Positions 12,153 through 22,729 of a DNA stretch of 64,000 nt are shown here, piece by piece (the stretch's first letter is position 1; each line of letters begins with the position of its first letter). The position numbers and the translations under genes were made by a program. Below the pieces are notes generated by a model. It did not search any database and was not told the origin of the DNA. It was given only the letters and a program-made list of their open reading frames with translations. This DNA is from Yamagishiella unicocca (taxonomy: Eukaryota > Chlorophyta > Chlorophyceae > Chlamydomonadales > Volvocaceae): positions 868,001-932,000 of the forward strand of contig BDSL01000008.1 in assembly GCA_003116995.1 (NCBI GenBank), read 5' to 3'.

Positions 12153-12290
12153 TTGTCTATAGGTCTCTGTAGCTTGGGTCTGTGCCTCTGTCATATCGGC
12201 ATACGCGGAAATGAAGCTGCGGCGGATGAGGGCGCCGCTGTAGCCGGACGGCGGCGTGAGCAGATAGACGTTACGGAGACATCTGACTAG
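12153..12290 (+). pseudogene. Possible LINE-type RNase H domain relic
   Basis: The plus-strand reading contains CHIGIRGNEAAADEGAAVAG and stops at 12290. This resembles the (S/G)H-x-G-I-x-GNE-x-AD-x-A-A block near the end of the RNase H domain in LINE retrotransposons. No reverse-transcriptase motif or intact frame was found upstream. If correct, this is a truncated decayed copy. The match is short, so confidence is limited. Confidence 0.4.
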
Positions 12291-13207
12291 ACCGAACTGA
12301 TCTGTTGGCCTTTCATTTGGCCAAGGCCGTTGGAGCGGAGCGTACGTATGTGATCCTTGTCAATGCAAGCAACGCAGGTCGACGGAGCCAACACGAGGCA
12401 CCCGCATCCGCGCAAGTACTTGAGCCACACATCCCTAGGCGGCATACATGCTTGGCGCCCCCAGGCAATGTGAAGCCCCACCACCATGCTCCTAAGTGGC
12501 GTGCTTGGAGCCCCCAGGCAGTAGTCAGCCCAACCACGACCACCATGCTCCTATGTGGCGTGCCTGGTAGGCAGTAGTCAGGCCAACCACGATCGACATG
12601 CTTGTAAGTAGCGTGCCACACGCCAGTAGCACCGGGGCGGGGTACTCCCAAGAGGCGGGGTACTCCCACAAGAGACCTCGTGTCGCAACCGCTTATCCAA
12701 GCTTGTGCTGTGCTTCAATGCTGACGCGCCGCAAGGGCCTTCGTCGGTGTTATCGCCGCCTACAATGAGGGCTCCATGTGATCAAGGTGTGACAGAACTG
12801 GGGACTGCGACTCTGTCAGCCTGTTCCTGAGACGCTTACCGCGCAAGCCGCGGATGCGGGTTCGAACGTGTGCCTCTGTGGCGCCGACGTCGCCCATCGC
12901 TTGCGAAATCGGCTTCCTATCACGGTCTTGCTGCTTGCTGCCGCTTATACCCTCTCTGCGTTAAACCAAGCCTTGGCGCCTGCCGCTATTCTTAGACGTA
13001 TGTCCACACCGGGCACTTTCTCCGACATAATTACACGCGCCACCCCTCCCCCTCGCCCAACGGCGGTGGGATGATATGAGTGTTGGGGGAAACGTGTCTG
13101 GGCGCGGCACCCCACGACCTTGCCCGCACCAATCCGCCAATTTGCGGACAACGGCCGCTGCCGCCCCTGTCATACGCGGCCACTAACCGGCCGCGCAGCA
13201 TCCCCCC
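12291..13207. other. Repeat-rich stretch without a recognisable gene
   Basis: Contains a degenerate tandem of about 70 bp around 12500-12620 (GGCAGTAGTCAG-CCAACCACGA twice). No exon chain with matching phases was found. A minus-strand TGTAA at 13031-13035 could serve the fragment at 13724-14067. Confidence 0.4.
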
Positions 13208-13269
13208 CTCACCTAATATCCCCCGGCTCACCTAATATCCCCCGGCTCACCTAATATCCCCTGGCTCAC
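13208..13269. repeat. 19-bp tandem repeat, about 3.3 copies
   Basis: Units starting at 13208, 13227 and 13246 (CTCACCTAATATCCCCCGG, the last with one T) plus a partial fourth. Confidence 0.9.
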
Positions 13270-13723
13270 TATCATCTCCCAGGTGATATTTGATATGTTG
13301 ACCTAGTTGAGGCTCGGAAGCGTGCGTGCATTGTAGCTTCATCCCCGCGCCCCGCCAGCCAAGCCAGCTGGCGCACGAGGGGCCGGAGCAATGATGCAGA
13401 TCTCACTAGCCCGGTTGCATCTAGTGCTGCTGTTGCATTCTTTTGCCTTTCCCAAGTATAAGAGCACGTGCCGTTCAAGCTCACCACAGCCCAGCCCCAG
13501 CTTCAAGCCACATCGCCTCACGCAACGACGCAACCCCGTCACAACACCATCGCCAAGCACACCCTGCCGCCCGCATCCAGCCCCACCAACCGCTTCGCCA
13601 CCTGCCTCACCCGCGTGCTGGACGAGGTGGGAGCCCACTGCTGCTCCCGCCACCGCCGCCGACACGGCTAAGCGGGGGCGGCGCCGGCAGCAATGGTGCG
13701 CGGATACCGCGGGGTCACTCCAG

Positions 13724-14067
13724 TCAGTCCTGCAGCGGCACCAGCTTCTGCACCAGCGCCAGCAGCTTGTGCTCCTGCCTGGCCTGCGGCGGCGTGCGTG
13801 CAGGGGTGTGCAGCGGCAGGGCGCACAGGGCTGCTGGGCCGTTGGCTGAGTGTCCGTGCACACACGCACACGACTCGATTCAAGAGTCAAGACACGCAAA
13901 CACGACAAACCGCACAGCAGCTGCGTGGAAGGCATCAGTGTCCCGCAAACCCCCATGTTTCCGACCCCTTACACTGGCAGCTGCACGCTGCGCGCTGCCA
14001 CTGCCGCCGCCACCTGCCGCGCCTCGCGCCCAGCGCGGACGGGGAGGTGGCATGGTTCTTCGGGTGA
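13724..14067 (-). CDS. 3' end of an unidentified gene (fragment)
   Basis: The last exon, 13783-13724, reads ARQEHKLLALVQKLVPLQD and stop, after a clean gccgcag acceptor. The phase-matched exon before it ends at 14014 and contains CHLPVRAGREARQ. Strong G/C third positions and matching phases suggest a real C-terminus. Its 5' limit near 14067 would need an unusual AAG acceptor, and I could not extend the chain to an ATG. It may be a small gene lying between the tRNase Z and 129-residue protein genes, or a remnant. No family recognised. Confidence 0.35.
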
Positions 14068-14414
14068 AGGAAATGGAAGGAGGAAGGGGATGCGACGAGG
14101 GGGAGGGCACGGGAGGTGGAAAGGGCGCGGGAGGAGGAAAGGGGACAGACAAGGACAATGGCACCAGCGTGATCGTCATCTCACGGCTGTAACGCTCCTG
14201 CTACTCCTGCGTCCTGACAGCGGACATACGCCTGCGTTCTTTCAGCGGACACGCACTTCCAGCCCAATGCTACCGTGTCCTGTCTACCTGACATCCCCTA
14301 CCGATCTGTCCCGCCGCGAAATTCAGTCCCCCACCCCACCCCGCCCTGTGCATCAGTTGCCCCATGCCAGTCCGCCATCCCTCCCGAGGTCATTTGGGTA
14401 GTGACGAACGCATC

Positions 14415-14419
14415 TTACA
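14415..14419 (-). terminator. TGTAA polyadenylation signal candidate, 129-aa protein gene
   Basis: Minus-strand TGTAA about 590 bases past the stop at 15003. If used, the 3'UTR includes the perfect hairpin at 14821-14927. Confidence 0.45.
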
Positions 14420-14820
14420 CAGGATTCCCCGCAGCCATTCCCAGATGCCTAGCCGAACCTTCTCTTCTGTTTGCGACCCCCATGGGCTCAGCCATGGACG
14501 CAACGCATTGTTGCCGATGCGCAATACGAATGTGGTTGCAGTCATGCAGCAGTCAGGAGAGCAACCTGCAAGTCCTGCTCCAACCCATCCCCCTGTGGGG
14601 CCGGTACGCATCTACACATATGGTCGACATGCGGCAGAAACCACCAAGCCAAATGCGCTCCATTCCCCTATGTGCAAAGCCGCCGCCGCCGCCGAATGTT
14701 CCTAAGTGCGCTCCTCAAAACGCCCTCGACAGGATCCTCACGAGTTCAGACGCGTTGCTACACGCCTCAAACGCGGGCGCCAACCCTCAGGCTGTGGCAA
14801 AACAGCCTGGCTGTGGCAAC

Positions 14821-14927
14821 CCAGCAGGCTGTGGCAAAACAGGGCCCAGCCGACCCCAATGATCGCTGTCCAATTTGGACAGCGATCATTGGGGTCGGCT
14901 GGGCCCTGTTTTGCCACAGCCTGCTGG
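14821..14927. repeat. Perfect 53-bp inverted repeat around one central base
   Basis: Arms 14821-14873 and 14875-14927 are exact reverse complements with a single T at 14874 between them. The base pairs outside the arms do not match. The left arm is preceded by further copies of GCTGTGGCAA. On the minus strand it falls in the predicted 3'UTR of the 129-residue protein gene, where RNA would form one long perfect hairpin. Confidence 0.95.
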
Positions 14928-15002
14928 CAGCTGGCACCGACCTCGTCATAGTGCTAGGGTCCACGTCTGCGGAGCGGGAGGCACCGAACATCAAGATCGT
15001 GG

Positions 15003-15671
15003 TCAGGCCCCTGACGAACGTCGAAGCCCCTTGATCAGCATGCTCGTAGGGGCCAGCGTTCGAAGTGCCGAAGCGTAGAATTGCCACATGAGCACCACGA
15101 TGGTGAGAGCCGCCACCCCCGCCACCTGCGCAGTCGACCTCTGCCATCAACACACGCAATCTCCGCAAGGTTTGGAACATACGTGTGCACACACACACGG
15201 GCTGCGAACGCACTCATTGCGCACTCACCACGCGCGCCCAGGTGTCCCGCGTCTCCGCCGCGTCCGCCCGCGCCTTCTCCGCGTCCGCCCGCGCCTTCTC
15301 CGCGTCCCGCGCCTTCTCCGCCTCCTCCGCCCGCGCCTTCTCCCGCAACTCCGCCCGGGAAGCGGCTGCAGCCGGCAGCGGCGCCGCAGAGCTCACCACC
15401 GCCAGCGCCAGCGCCACGCACACGCCCCGACGGCAGCGTGACTATAAGCAGGTAAGCAGAGGGCGCGATTAACAGGGTATGAGCGTAGCCTTTAGCGCGC
15501 GAGCGTTGTCAGCATCATGGGGCTGCCAGCCTTGTCAGCATCATGAGGCTTCCAGCCTTGACTTTCAAGAATCAGCACGGCCGGCTATCCTTGCGGCCAC
15601 AAACAAAGTGAGCTTACCGGCGAAAGGCGCTGCGCCGGGAACCGACGCGAGCCGAGAGCCGCGCTGGCCAT
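15003..15671 (-). CDS. 129-aa membrane protein with central coiled coil, organelle-type N-terminus
   Basis: Three exons, all junctions in phase 0: 15671-15618, 15441-15229 and 15125-15003. Residues 1-24 are basic and Ser/Ala-rich, like a transit peptide. An RR pair then precedes a hydrophobic stretch (GVCVALALAVVSSAAPL) ending in AAAAS, which could be a thylakoid-transfer signal with its cleavage site or a membrane anchor. Residues 46-85 are a highly charged Ala/Glu/Lys/Arg coiled coil built from a repeating EKARADA unit. Exon 3 supplies a second clear membrane helix (VAGVAALTIVVLMWQFYA) and a basic tail. No family recognised. It lies head-to-head with the NAA40-like gene, starts only 337 bases apart. 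Inferred: a small plastid or mitochondrial membrane protein with a soluble coiled-coil arm. Confidence 0.75.
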
Positions 15672-16008
15672 TCCCAGCTGTGCTCCAGCAGCCCTAAAGG
15701 CTCCTTGGATGCAGTTGGGCTACTACACGGGCAGGAGCTTAATAAGTTCGAGCGCCGGAAGCGTTGACGCGAAGCAGCAGCAGGACGTGGAATGTTGCGA
15801 TCAAAGTCAAGTCATGTCAAGCCAAGTCAGGTCATATTATAGTTGCGCTATGTGGTAGGCGAGGTGATGCGAGGTGAGTAGTGAGTTTGTTTGTACACGC
15901 TGTATCATGGGAGTAAGAGTTGAGTGAAATGCAGGTCCGTCTTTCCCACTGACTTCTCCTTACAGCAAGCTCGATGTGGCCCGTAATAATAACATTGTTT
16001 GTGAAGAA
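15672..16008. promoter_or_regulatory. Shared promoter region, 129-aa protein / NAA40-like
   Basis: Spacer of 337 bases between divergent start codons at 15671 (-) and 16009 (+). It contains the short run CAAAGTCAAGTCATGTCAAGCCAAGTCAGGTCAT (GTCA/AGTC steps near 15800-15835). No named element is recognisable. The right boundary depends on the tentative first exon of the NAA40-like gene. Confidence 0.4.
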
Positions 16009-18695
16009 ATGAAGAAGATGCGGCCTGGGCTTGGATTTCAATTTTTCCACCCTGTACGTCACTAAACGTCACGACCCAGCGTGACTGAACCGGGAACACG
16101 CTATCCTACCAGCACTGTACATGCTCGGTTTTACCACATACGGTAGTACAGGAAATGCTTGCCAGTTATCGCCACAATTGCCTTTAGGCTGAGAGTACTA
16201 CACTACTGTTGCTGCTCGCGGCCCAAACGCCAGCCGCTGGGCCAGCGGGGCACATCCGATGGCTAGTATTGGATGATGGTGAGCAATATTTGGCCGCGTA
16301 TGAGCACTCCGGCAGCATTGCTGTTTGTTCCCCGCAAAAGCACACGCTTCTGGCCGTAGGTGTCCCGAAAGTTGGCAAGCATAAGAGCGATATTACGCAA
16401 GGCCAGACAGGTATGCGCAACTGCCCCCTCAAAGGGAATGCAACGGCGTCTGACCTCTCCAACCGCTAAGATGCCGTCGCACTTCAGGTTAAGGACCCCT
16501 TGACCGAATTGTTGACGTCTGTCAGACAATGCGATACCAATAGCCAGCTCGTTCAGTTACGCGCGTACCATGCGCGTGACATGCCCAAGGAGCTGCAGGA
16601 ATGGTGCCTCGCGGTGTGCAGGTGCGACTCGGGTGGGTATAGGTTGGATGACCCGACCTCTCTATATGCTGACATTCCTCTCGGCCATTGCAGGGAGAAC
16701 CTGGCTGCGTTGTACGAACGCGTATGGTCCTGGAGCGATGCCAAGAAGCGACAGCAGCTGACCTCGGTAAGAACGCAACAGGAGGCCGCGCCTTCTAAGT
16801 CATAAACAAAAGGGCCGCGGCATGGCTTGGTGCTGCCTGGCGTGCATAGTTGCGATAGCAGCTGAGTTTCAGCTGCTGTCCACAAACTGTCCGCTCGCCT
16901 CGGTTCTGAGCTGCCCCTTGGTGCGCGGGCCGCCAGCCGGGGCCGGCCCCTTAACCCTACGCGCAAGCAGCCGCAAACCCGTTTGGTCCTGCGGCCCCCC
17001 ACACGGGGCTGCACTCCACCCTAGTCCATCCCGCACCAAAACTCCTCAACCCTCCTCGGATTCCCACGCCGGTGCACTGCAGGCGGCGTCTCGCTTCCTT
17101 GTCGCCCACGAGGCGACCGCCGCCCGCGCGCCGGTGGCGTACGTCAACTACAGGTGCGGGTTGACTCCACTAGGGCGCCTCTCACGTCGCCCGCCACCTT
17201 TCCTTGCGCCACTCGTTTCCACCTGCCTGCCTCCTCGCATCGCTGCCCTTTTCCATGCGATGAGGCTTCCATCCCCTCGGCCCCATGGCCCGCCTCCTCG
17301 CATCGCTGCGTCCTGAAGCCACCGTCCCTTCGGCCCACCCCGCTGCCGCCTCCGCCGCTGCCACCACAGGTTTGAGGTTGAGGAGGGCGAGGCGGTGCTG
17401 TACTGCTACGAGCTGCAGGTGGTGCGGGCGGCTCAGAGCCGGGGCCTGGGTCGCATGATGATGGAGCTGGCGGAGCGGATTGTGAGTGCGAGGGCGGCGG
17501 CAGAGGTGGCAGAGCGGGGAGGAGACCTGGGGAGGAGGAGGCTGAGGGGCAGGTCGTGAGTGTGGCGGTGTGAGGGTAGCGGATGTGGCAGAGCGGGGAG
17601 GAGACCTGGGGGCAAACGCGGCTGAGGGCCTGTGTAGCAGCCTTGCGGTCTAAGGTATAACCGTCCGCGACTGAATTCGCTCGCAGAGGCGCACGAAGCC
17701 TCGTCACCTCTTTACCGCCGTAGTCCACAAGGACAACGACAGCTGCTGGGCCCCCTTGACCACCCTTATCTTGTCCTGCCTCCGGTACGGCTGTACGATG
17801 TGCCTACGCCGCCTCACCCACCTCCGCTTCCTCTTATTCCGTGCAGGCCTGGGCCGCTGGCATGAGCAAGGTGATGTTGACGGTGTTCAGTGAGAACGCC
17901 ACCGCGGTCGCCTTCTACAGGAAGCTGGGATACGTCCTGGATGAGTCGTCGCCGGATTATTTGCACGGCAGTAGCAGCGCAGGCGCCGGCAGTAGCTTCA
18001 ACCCTGGCGACGGCGGCGTCAGCGGCAGCCAGAGCGATAGCGCGGGTGCGGGTGCAGGGTACCATATCATGAGCAAGCGAGCGCCGTTGGAGGCGCAGCA
18101 GGCGCAGCAGGCGCAGGCCGAGCAGCAGGTTCCACAGGGTGAGGTAGAACTGGAGCAGCTGCGGCAGCAGGAGTATGAGCATCCGGTTTCACCGCAGCCA
18201 CCGCAAGAGCAGGGAAGTAGTAAGAGGCAGAGGACGGAAACGGCTGATGCTAGACAGCAGGACCGGTCAACGGCGGGGTACCAGGTGCCTTGTGTCTACG
18301 ACGTGGACATGGCAGCAGCACATGCGGCCGCAGCGCCGGGTCCTCAGGACCAACTGGAGCTGGTTGGCCTGGCGGAGGGCTCGTGCCTCGAGCTGCATGC
18401 TTCGTCATCCGTGCCAGACGTGACGGCGCCAATGGCGGTGCCGGCAGTATTGGCGTTGTCAGCAGCGGTGACGGAGGCAACGGTAACGGTGGATGCCGGC
18501 GCGAGTGCGGCGGGCAACGTTGGGTCGACAGTTGGTCCGCTAGCGCGATTGAAAATCGTGGCGGAGGAGGAGGAGGCAGGGTTACGGGTGGCTGAGGCCG
18601 CGACTGCGGGGAGGGGAGAGGGGGCCTACGCGGGGGCTATGGGCGGGGACACCACGATGTTGGTGGCAGGCTTGGCGGATGCTGCAGCGGAGTAG
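16009..18695 (+). CDS. NAA40: N-alpha-acetyltransferase 40-type enzyme (NatD) with long C-terminal extension
   Basis: Six exons in phase: 16009-16053 (tentative start), 16488-16621, 16694-16766, 17083-17153, 17370-17481 and 17847-18695, giving about 427 residues. NAA40/NatD acetylates the N-termini of histones H4 and H2A. Matching features: a leader helix with ENLAALYERVWSWSDAKKR; the beta strand RFLVAHE; FEVEEGEAVLYCYELQV; the acetyl-CoA loop QSRGLGRM (residues 130-137); and the diagnostic SKVMLTVFSENATAVAFYRK followed by LGYVLDESSPDY. A Gly/Ser insert separates this from YHIMSKR, which matches the usual family C-terminus. About 200 extra low-complexity residues follow; animal NAA40 is near 240 residues in all. 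Intron 1 contains a 38-bp dispersed repeat. Confidence 0.85.
16092..16129. repeat. 38-bp dispersed repeat, copy B
   Basis: Identical over 38 bases to 11233-11270; here inside the first intron of the NAA40-like gene. Confidence 0.85.
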
Positions 18696-21126
18696 CTGCG
18701 TGCTGCAGTCCTGTTGACCAGAAGGGCGTTAGCGTGAGGTGAGAGGAGTGTTGTAGGCGCGCCTGCGGGTGGCGGTGTTGGCGGGCTTCGCTGCGGGTTG
18801 CGGGGTTGGCGTCCGCGGGGATGGCGTTGCGTTGCGTTGTGGGGCTTAGGCACGTGATGTGGCGTGTCCTGAAGCGGTTGTACGACTTTTGTTTGATATG
18901 GTGCTAGTAATCGGGGGGTGTTTGGACAAGGGCATACGTCGTGTAGGTGCTGCGCGGTATGATGACGACGGCGCTGAACTTGTTGGGGGCATGGATGACG
19001 TCTCAGACGACCGGGGCCTTGTCAAGACCCGTCGGCGTCTGTATGGTCGGCCTAGAGCGTATTACCTGAAGCGTCGGGAGCGAGCGATCGTAGACATGCG
19101 GGGTGGCAGCGACGTGCGGCGGTGTACCGATCGAATGTGGCCAGCTATATGTGCCGCCGAATCCCGACCCGTGGAGAGCCGCACCGTCCCAAACTTTTTG
19201 CAGGCCTGATTCAATTTAGGACGTGTGAGTTAGCAAGGACGGGACGGGAAACGAACATGGATTGTACCAGTTACTATGAGGGCTAAGATGCTTCAGGATT
19301 GAGATACGGGGCTCATTGAGGTTTTTTCCTGACACCTCGCTGTTGGGACATTCTGGCCAGGAGTGATAGCTTCGGATACTGGGCACCTGCTGGCCGAGGA
19401 GGTTGCACAAGGGCTCGCATGGCGATGTGGGTCAGCGGTTATATCACGTGCTTAGTTGATAGCAGCCAGTAGTTACGGAACCCGACCGGCGCTCGGAACC
19501 CGTCCGTGATCCAGTGTGTGTGAAAACCATTCTAGTTGTGTCAACGAGCATCATCGCTCTCGGGCATGGTAGCACCTGGCTGCGAGCACATTCCCCCATC
19601 AATGGCGAAGATGCGCAGGTTCGAATGAACGGCTCCGAGCCTCCGACAGGTGTGTGAACTGGACAGCCGGCGCGAAAATAATAGCAGGGACTACCGCGAT
19701 CGGAGGTTACCTTCTGTCGGATGGAGCTTGCTGTTCGCCCTGCTTTTCCAACCACGGTGACGTGGCCACACACTGCAAACGCAATTTGAAGTCTTAGTGG
19801 GGACAGGGCAGGTAAATATGGCCAAGACCTTGGGAAGGGCTTCGCGGGGTTGCAGTGCTTACCCCCGATGGACCGTCGTTTCCATTGTGGGTTGGTCGAT
19901 GTGTATTTCCGCACATATGTGACACGCCAGCAGGCGTATGCCAGGCCCCGAATGAGAGATGACTCGTATGGCTTAGCAGCGATATGCTTGAGGTTGCACA
20001 CACGCCTCCTTGTCGCGTGGGTTGCTGCTGTGCCTGCCGCTCTGGCACACAAGCATGCGCCTCACCTTGGTTGCTCAGATCACAATGGTCACGTGGTGGG
20101 CTTGGGTGTCGCACTGGGCTCGTTTACCACCGGCTTTTGTCAAGCTAGTTCTCAGGGCGAGCCTCCAGCGACCTTTGGCTCACGAGTTGACACACTGCAC
20201 ATCTGGGGTCCAGGGTTACAGGTTTAGCTGTGACAGCTGGCCTTTACCCTGTCACCTGCAGCACAATTAACCTAACCCTCCTTCCCTGCATGCTGCCATG
20301 GCATGAGTGGTGCATTGGCTGCTTTATGTGCTTCACCAACTGGAAGGTACTGGAAGGCGTAACTTGGCCTGTCAAAGGTTTGGCGAGCAGCCAACAGCGG
20401 GACCACAGGTATGGACCCGCAGTTTTCTCCAGGGGCGGGCCTTGGGATGGCTGGGTCGTTCTTTTTTGCTGGAGCCTTGTCCTCTTGGCCACGGTGGGGT
20501 TCCTATTTATTCCTGTGCTTTTTGGGGTGTCTGCTGGCTGCTAGTGCTGGCTTGTCGTACGGTGAGGTCTCAGCATGGGCCCCCTCCTTGTCCTGGGCTT
20601 GCCCGGACCTGCAGGTGCTGTAACATTTTTTATTGGCGTAACAGGGGCGACCCTCTAGCAGCTTTATTGATCGCTTGACATCGTAAGGAGCTCAAGCACG
20701 GCATCTCTGCCGTAGCCCTGTAACTTCTTGCCGTGCTTAGTTTCGTCGTTCAGGAGGCATGCGCAACTTGTCGGGGGTAAGTGCGATGGCGGGTGGAGGT
20801 TTTAATACGGTAGATACGCTTTGCCAGGAGATACCTTCTATGCCAAGGTCGCAAGGTGCCCAAGGAGCACTGCTACACGGGTGACGAAAAGCAGCATATG
20901 TGAAATTATAAACACGGTTCCGAAATGTGTGCGTATGGCAGGGAGATAGAGAACGGCATCATTCATCACTCGGCATCATTCATCGCAATGAATGTCGTGC
21001 GCTGTGATGCGTTATATTGGCCTCTCGCCTCTATACTTTGGAAGGATTGCCCGGATCCTCTGCATCATTATTTGAGCGTGCTTTTGTAAAATTAACTAGA
21101 CTCTCCGAAAGTACACCCCGCATACA
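18696..21126. other. Long gene-free stretch: NAA40 3'UTR and upstream region of the 114-aa gene
   Basis: No phase-consistent exon chain was found on either strand. The G/T-rich plus strand fits 3'UTR sequence; the first plus-strand TGTAA is at 20619-20623, another at about 20720. The last few hundred bases are AT-richer and should hold the promoter of the gene at 21127. Confidence 0.45.
20619..20623 (+). terminator. TGTAA polyadenylation signal candidate
   Basis: First plus-strand TGTAA downstream of the NAA40-like gene. It would imply a 1.9-kb 3'UTR, so it may belong to an unseen transcript. Confidence 0.3.
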
Positions 21127-22225
21127 ATGACCATGGAGCCGGTCAGCATTGAGCAGAGTAAGGACGTCCCCAAGAAGAAGCCTACCTTCAAACTAATTGG
21201 AAACCTCGTCTTGGCCATGAAGCGATTTCAGGCTGCGCTGAACCCGACTTACGACTATGGGGCCAACAAGAGGTCGTCCTCGCCCACGATAAATGTAAGC
21301 AACTGGCCTGGACATTACCCTGAAGCCTTCTGGCCGTCTTCGGTTGTTCTTACACTTGCGGGAGTTGCTGGGCGGCACCACAGGGGCATATAGGGGTCTG
21401 AAGCATTGTTTAAGCCTGCGCGTGTGACCCAGCAAGGTCCTTCTATAATTCCTTTAGTACAATTCCGTATCCTCCGCCGGGTTCGCAGCTTGCCCTGGCG
21501 TCACAGCTTTGGGCCGTTAAACATAACAATCGTGGTTTCCAGCTTCGCATACGCAGGGCCCCTGCTTCAGATATAGTCGCTATGCACCAATCCGTTGTTT
21601 GTGGGTGCCGCCCCGGCCCAGCTCTTGGACACAGCGATTGTAAAAGCGGCCAGGCCATCTCTGGCCTGGCGGTTTGCTGAGCGAATAGAACATGTCGGCC
21701 TCACTGCACAATATGGTACTTCTCCTTGGATTGTCGGGGATTGCGCAGGCTTGGTTACCTTAGTCTGTTTGGCAAATCCTCTGCAGGGAGTGCCGAAGGG
21801 TCGGACCGTAAGCGGTCCTGTAAACGGTCGCACTACTAGCGACTCTTTCAAGAAGACACTGTCAGGGCGACCGGACCATGCTGGGAAGCAGCACGGCTAC
21901 AAGGTACGTTGGCGCTCACCTCTTTTGGCACCGGAGTCCCAACTTTGCGTATCGCAGCGGCGTCGCCCGTTCGTTTGTACGTGGCGAAGGTGTGGCACGC
22001 ATGGCTTCTAATGAGTGCTAGACTGTCTATGGCACGTGGTGCCAGGAATACGGCTGCTGGCCACCGTTGACGATTGCCCGCCATGAGTAGGCGCGTTGTT
22101 GAGCCGCCCCGTTCCCAACGCCCGCTCCTTATCATGCCTACCCTCTCCCGCCGTGCAACCTTCAGGGCAACTTGCTGTTCAAGCCGCTGCCACCACTGGC
22201 GTCGGAGCAGGAGACCAATGCATGA
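21127..22225 (+). CDS. 114-aa basic protein of unknown function
   Basis: Three exons, all in phase 0: 21127-21294 (GTAAGC donor), 21787-21903 (GTACGT donor) and 22166-22225. The N-terminus MTMEPVSIEQSKDVPKKK is followed by a short amphipathic segment (FKLIGNLVLAMKRFQAAL), then NPTYDYGANKRSSS. The second exon is Ser/Gly/Lys-rich (SGRPDHAGKQHGYK) and the third is GNLLFKPLPPLASEQETNA. There is no signal peptide or membrane helix. No family recognised. Size and composition resemble small microtubule-associated flagellar proteins, but that is only an impression. A TGTAA signal 152 bases past the stop supports the model. Confidence 0.75.
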
Positions 22226-22377
22226 CCTGGCCCAGCGCCCAGCCGGCTGCTGTAGCGCCGTACCTTTCGAGGCCGTGCATTAAATGACTCGGGACAGGCA
22301 ACATGATAGCACACTGGCTATCGAGGGGCCTATTTAGCCGTTATGACTAAAGAGATGTGTGATGGTTGAGTGGTGCA

Positions 22378-22382
22378 TGTAA
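22378..22382 (+). terminator. TGTAA polyadenylation signal, 114-aa protein gene
   Basis: Plus-strand TGTAA 152 bases after the stop codon at 22225; a second lies near 22471. Confidence 0.6.
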
Positions 22383-22724
22383 TACAGAGCACAGCAAAGC
22401 ACCCTAAGCGGTTTCTGAAGCCTTGGCGCAACTCATGCCAAAAGTCACCTCCGTTATGCCTGGTTTGTTGTGTAATATTTCGGTTGGCTATCGCTGCTGC
22501 TGTTGCTTATGAATGAAGCGCGGCATGCTTGAGGGTGCATTGCTAGCAACCGTGTGTTTTCTTCCTTACATCGTTTTGGGGAGCGCTTACGTGTCGGCAG
22601 GGGTGCGTTTTGTTATTCAGCGACACGTCAGGAACCGATGCGCACTTGATGGTAGGGCGCCTCACCCAAGGATGGAAACCTGTACGGTTACCGGGGCGGG
22701 GGCGGTCTGCCGGGACCATCAGCC

Positions 22725-22729
22725 TTACA
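22725..22729 (-). terminator. TGTAA polyadenylation signal, alcohol dehydrogenase-like gene
   Basis: Minus-strand TGTAA about 560 bases past the stop at 23291. It converges with the signal of the 114-residue protein gene. Confidence 0.5.

Noticed and set aside
12842..12900. tRNA-like B box (GGTTCGAAC)
   Set aside because: The bases around the loop do not form a T stem, and no A box or acceptor stem is present; no tRNA can be drawn.
13443..14192. 250-codon plus-strand frame and a codon-biased stretch at 13468-13671
   Set aside because: High GC makes several frames look open in this region. No start exon or phase-matched acceptor could be found, and the opposite strand has a better-supported C-terminal exon.
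19444..20052. 203-codon minus-strand frame
   Set aside because: Composition is unlike local genes, no splice partners were found, and it overlaps probable 3'UTR sequence on the other strand.
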